This document shows, piece after piece, positions 61,956 through 64,000 of a stretch of DNA of 64,000 bases. The translations under genes and the position numbers were made by a program. Numbering within the stretch: position 1 is the first letter of the stretch; the number at the start of each line of letters is the position of its first letter. The notes beneath the pieces were generated by a model. The model searched no databases and was not told where the DNA came from. It worked only from the letters and a program-made list of their open reading frames with translations. The stretch is from CACIIZ01 sp045565285. Its GTDB lineage: Bacteria > Pseudomonadota > Alphaproteobacteria > Rhodobacterales > Rhodobacteraceae. Location of the stretch: NCBI GenBank assembly GCA_045565285.1, contig JBJLFR010000032.1, positions 62,001 to 126,000 of the forward strand. Reading direction: 5' to 3'.

Positions 61956-63317
61956 TTGAAAAAAATATTAATACAAATAACAATAATTTTTATTTTATTA
62001 TCAGGTTGCCAATCTAAAAATGCAAATTTTTTGGGTACAGATTTTTTTAACTACAAAAATAAAGATAAAGTTGGAAGTATTGACACTTTAAATAACAAAA
62101 AAAATTATAATAAATCGATTAACTTTTTAAAATTTAAAAAGAATAATCTTAATAAAAATATTAAAATTGCAGTTATAAATTATCCTTCTATACAATCAGC
62201 ATTATCTAATTTAGATGCACTTAAAACAGAGAAAAAAGTAGTAGCAGCACAAAAAGAAGCTCAAATATCTATTCAAGGAAGTGCAGGAGCTACCCGTTCA
62301 GATTCCACTAACTCATTAGCGGCTATAGGTAACTTCTCTTATTCGAAAATATTATATGATTTTGGGTCAATCGATAATTCACTGCTCTCACAAGAAGAAA
62401 GAATACGAGCCAGTAAAGAACAGTTGAATAGTCAAGCACAAAATATTGCTTTTAATATTTACAGAGTTTTGTTTGATTTAAATAAAAATAAAAAAATAGT
62501 AGATATTTACAGTTATGGATTAAACAAAAGTGAACCATTAATAAATTCAATAAAAAATATATCAGCATCTGGATATGCTGATGAGTCCGTGATTTTAAAA
62601 GCAAAAAAAGAATATTCAGAATTGCTTGTTTCTAATGAAAGAGCAAAAATTCTTCTTAACAGTACTGAAGTCTTGTTTAAGGATTACTTCCCAGGGCAAA
62701 ATATACCCCTCTTAACTGATTTCAGAGTTTTAAAATTTTCAGATTTGAATTCGATTAAGAAAAAAATGTTAAAAAATAATTCAATGATTAAATATCAGGA
62801 TTTAATTTTAAAGTCCTTAGAAAAATCCCTTGATTCCTTAATTGCCCAACAAAAACCAAATGTTCTATTACAAGCAGGTATTTCTTCACCTGCAAATAAT
62901 CCATTGGGAGATGCATCTGGAACTGCAGGTATATCTGTTAATTATATTTTTAATGATGGCGGAAGAATAGAAAACCAAATAAAGAATGTATCCTATCAAA
63001 TTGAATCTGCTAAAAAACAAAAAGAGGCTACCTTAAAGCAACTTGATACTGAATTAAAAACTGTATTTGAAACTTACTCTGGATTGACTAAAGCTAAAAA
63101 ATCATTACAAGAATTAGTTAGTTTAATTAAGAGGAGTAGAGAAACAGTAAAAGCTCAGCTTGAAACAGGAAAAACTAAAATTCAAGATGTATTAAATGCA
63201 GAGCTTGAGTTAGCAAAGAAAGAGATTGAATTGACTACTATTAACACAGAATTAATATCTGCTAGTTACTATTTAAAATACTTGTCAGAAAATCTAATCC
63301 CAAAAATTATAGATTAA
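61956..63317 (+). CDS. TolC-family outer-membrane efflux/secretion protein
   Basis: Trimeric outer-membrane channel of tripartite export systems. From the TTG at 61956 (GGGGA 5 nt upstream) it has 453 residues with a lipobox-like LLSGC in the signal sequence; the frame also allows TTG at 61944. Two OEP repeats of long coiled-coil helices are seen, NPSIQSALSNLDA-type repeat heads and SLEKSLDSLIAQQKPNVLLQAGISSP, GRIENQIKNVSYQIESAKKQKEA. The C-terminal end (LETGKTKIQDVLNAELEL) matches the family. The type I secretion ABC gene follows 15 nt downstream, so it serves that exporter. Confidence 0.9.
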   Translation: MKKILIQITIIFILLSGCQSKNANFLGTDFFNYKNKDKVGSIDTLNNKKNYNKSINFLKFKKNNLNKNIKIAVINYPSIQSALSNLDALKTEKKVVAAQKEAQISIQGSAGATRSDSTNSLAAIGNFSYSKILYDFGSIDNSLLSQEERIRASKEQLNSQAQNIAFNIYRVLFDLNKNKKIVDIYSYGLNKSEPLINSIKNISASGYADESVILKAKKEYSELLVSNERAKILLNSTEVLFKDYFPGQNIPLLTDFRVLKFSDLNSIKKKMLKNNSMIKYQDLILKSLEKSLDSLIAQQKPNVLLQAGISSPANNPLGDASGTAGISVNYIFNDGGRIENQIKNVSYQIESAKKQKEATLKQLDTELKTVFETYSGLTKAKKSLQELVSLIKRSRETVKAQLETGKTKIQDVLNAELELAKKEIELTTINTELISASYYLKYLSENLIPKIID

Positions 63318-63332
63318 TTTTGTGAGAAAAAA

Positions 63333-64000
63333 GTGTCCTTAGCTCAAAAAAGAACAAAAAAAGATACTGATGAAGCTTCAAAAAACAAGCCTAACGCTGT
63401 TGCTAAAGTTCCTATAGTAAAAAAAAGCAAAGAAGATATTGAAAATGAGGAAATTAGTCTTCTCAATTCAATCCAAACACTTCTGAGGCTTCATAATATA
63501 GAAAGAAGTCATGCCTCCATTAGAGATATTGCTGATGTAACTAAAGGTTCATTTGGCTATAGAGATGCGGTCTCCGCTCTTCAAAACATGGATTTTATGG
63601 CTAATGTGGGTAATATTCCTATAAGAAAATTGGTTGATGGCCATTGTCCTCTAATTATAGAATTTAAAGATAAAAAAAATGCAGTTTTAACAAAAGTTGT
63701 ATCAAAGAAAGAATACATTATTTATGATGATGAAAGTGATGAAAAATATGTTTCATACAACTATGCTCAATTTAAGAAATTATTTACCGGAAGTGTTCTT
63801 TTAGCAAAATCGAGGAAACAACAAAGAGAAGGAAAAAAGGATAAAAGAATTGATTGGTTCTGGTCCTCTCTAAGCCAAAGCAAGTGGACCTATTCACAAG
63901 TAATTCTAGCTGCAGCAGTTTCAAATTTCTTGGGTTTGTCTTCCTCTTTATTTATAATGGTCGTTTATGATAGGGTAGTTCCAAACCAAGCTATAGAATC
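63333..64000 (+). CDS. Type I secretion ABC transporter (LapB/HlyB-like), N-terminal part, cut by window end
   Basis: Inner-membrane exporter of RTX-type proteins. The first 222 codons are present, from GTG at 63333 (GAG 6 nt upstream). After a basic tail (about 1-40), a C39-like domain (about 45-160; HASIRDIADVTKGSFGYRDAVSALQ, FKDKKNAVLTKV, FKKLFTGSVLLAKS) lacks the catalytic Cys. This is the chaperone-like version found in HlyB/LapB exporters. The first helix with FIMVVYDRVVPNQAIES begins the membrane domain, matching the conserved MNVYDRVVPN motif. The ABC domain lies outside the window. It is coupled with the TolC gene; the membrane fusion protein and substrate probably follow. Confidence 0.9.
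   Translation, partial: MSLAQKRTKKDTDEASKNKPNAVAKVPIVKKSKEDIENEEISLLNSIQTLLRLHNIERSHASIRDIADVTKGSFGYRDAVSALQNMDFMANVGNIPIRKLVDGHCPLIIEFKDKKNAVLTKVVSKKEYIIYDDESDEKYVSYNYAQFKKLFTGSVLLAKSRKQQREGKKDKRIDWFWSSLSQSKWTYSQVILAAAVSNFLGLSSSLFIMVVYDRVVPNQAIE

Noticed and set aside
1..64000. CRISPR array, prophage, insertion sequence, integrase or defence system
   Set aside because: No regularly spaced repeats, transposase, integrase or toxin-antitoxin genes were seen; the content is housekeeping throughout.

Overview
This window is a dense, very AT-rich stretch (about 30% G+C by eye) of an alphaproteobacterial chromosome. The clade is indicated by rpsT next to dnaA, an lptC-lptA-lptB-hpf-ptsN block, a CcrM-type GANTC methyltransferase, an NDUFA9-like protein, an IalB-family protein, PF06089-type asparaginase and an alphaproteobacterial sigma32-like promoter at dnaK. 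Very short gaps, overlapping convergent genes, low G+C and the absence of IS elements, prophage or CRISPR suggest a streamlined, probably free-living marine lineage. The exact lineage is inference and cannot be fixed from this window.

Layout. 1-6000: the 5' part of dnaK, kdsB, and a minus-strand block rnd-lptC-lptA-lptB-hpf-ptsN for LPS transport and stationary-phase or nitrogen-PTS functions, without the rpoN gene that usually sits between lptB and hpf. 6000-14000: NDUFA9-like protein, uppP, a frameshifted glutathione S-transferase, queG, a YeeZ-like reductase, two L,D-transpeptidases around a CAP lipoprotein, rlmN and an IalB-family protein. 14000-25100: asparaginase, leuC-leuD-leuB-asd, a leucyl aminopeptidase, ispA-xseB, a histone-deacetylase-like amidohydrolase, mutM, an enoyl-CoA hydratase and rpsT. 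25200-32000: the replication block rhodanese-dnaA-dnaN-recF-gyrB. 32000-38000: EamA transporter, HU, amtB-glnK, a class A PBP and an orphan MlaC. 38000-46000: RidA, GDPD, COG3146 acyltransferase, pterin dehydratase, peroxiredoxin, ferredoxin reductase, rsmD, ubiE-ubiB, tRNA-Arg(CCT) and rnhB. 46000-56200: ccrM, mutY, a DciA-like gene, dsbA, lpxK, pmbA, holA, lptE and leuS. 56500-64000: a strongly expressed-looking porin, a probable polyprenyl-phosphate-mannose pathway (GDP-mannose synthesis, GT2-GtrA, GT-C transferase) and the start of a type I secretion locus (TolC and a LapB/HlyB-like ABC exporter cut by the window end).

Most of the window is housekeeping. The most unusual signal is in translation starts. 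lptB, lptC and rnhB have no in-frame ATG, GTG or TTG that could yield a whole protein. lptC has a good Shine-Dalgarno sequence correctly spaced from an ATT codon, exactly where the protein should begin. At least nine other genes start with TTG and only two clearly with GTG. Other points of interest are a C6-run frameshift in the GST gene, a close inverted pair of GANTC sites just upstream of the GANTC methylase gene, and the mannose/T1SS cluster at the right end.
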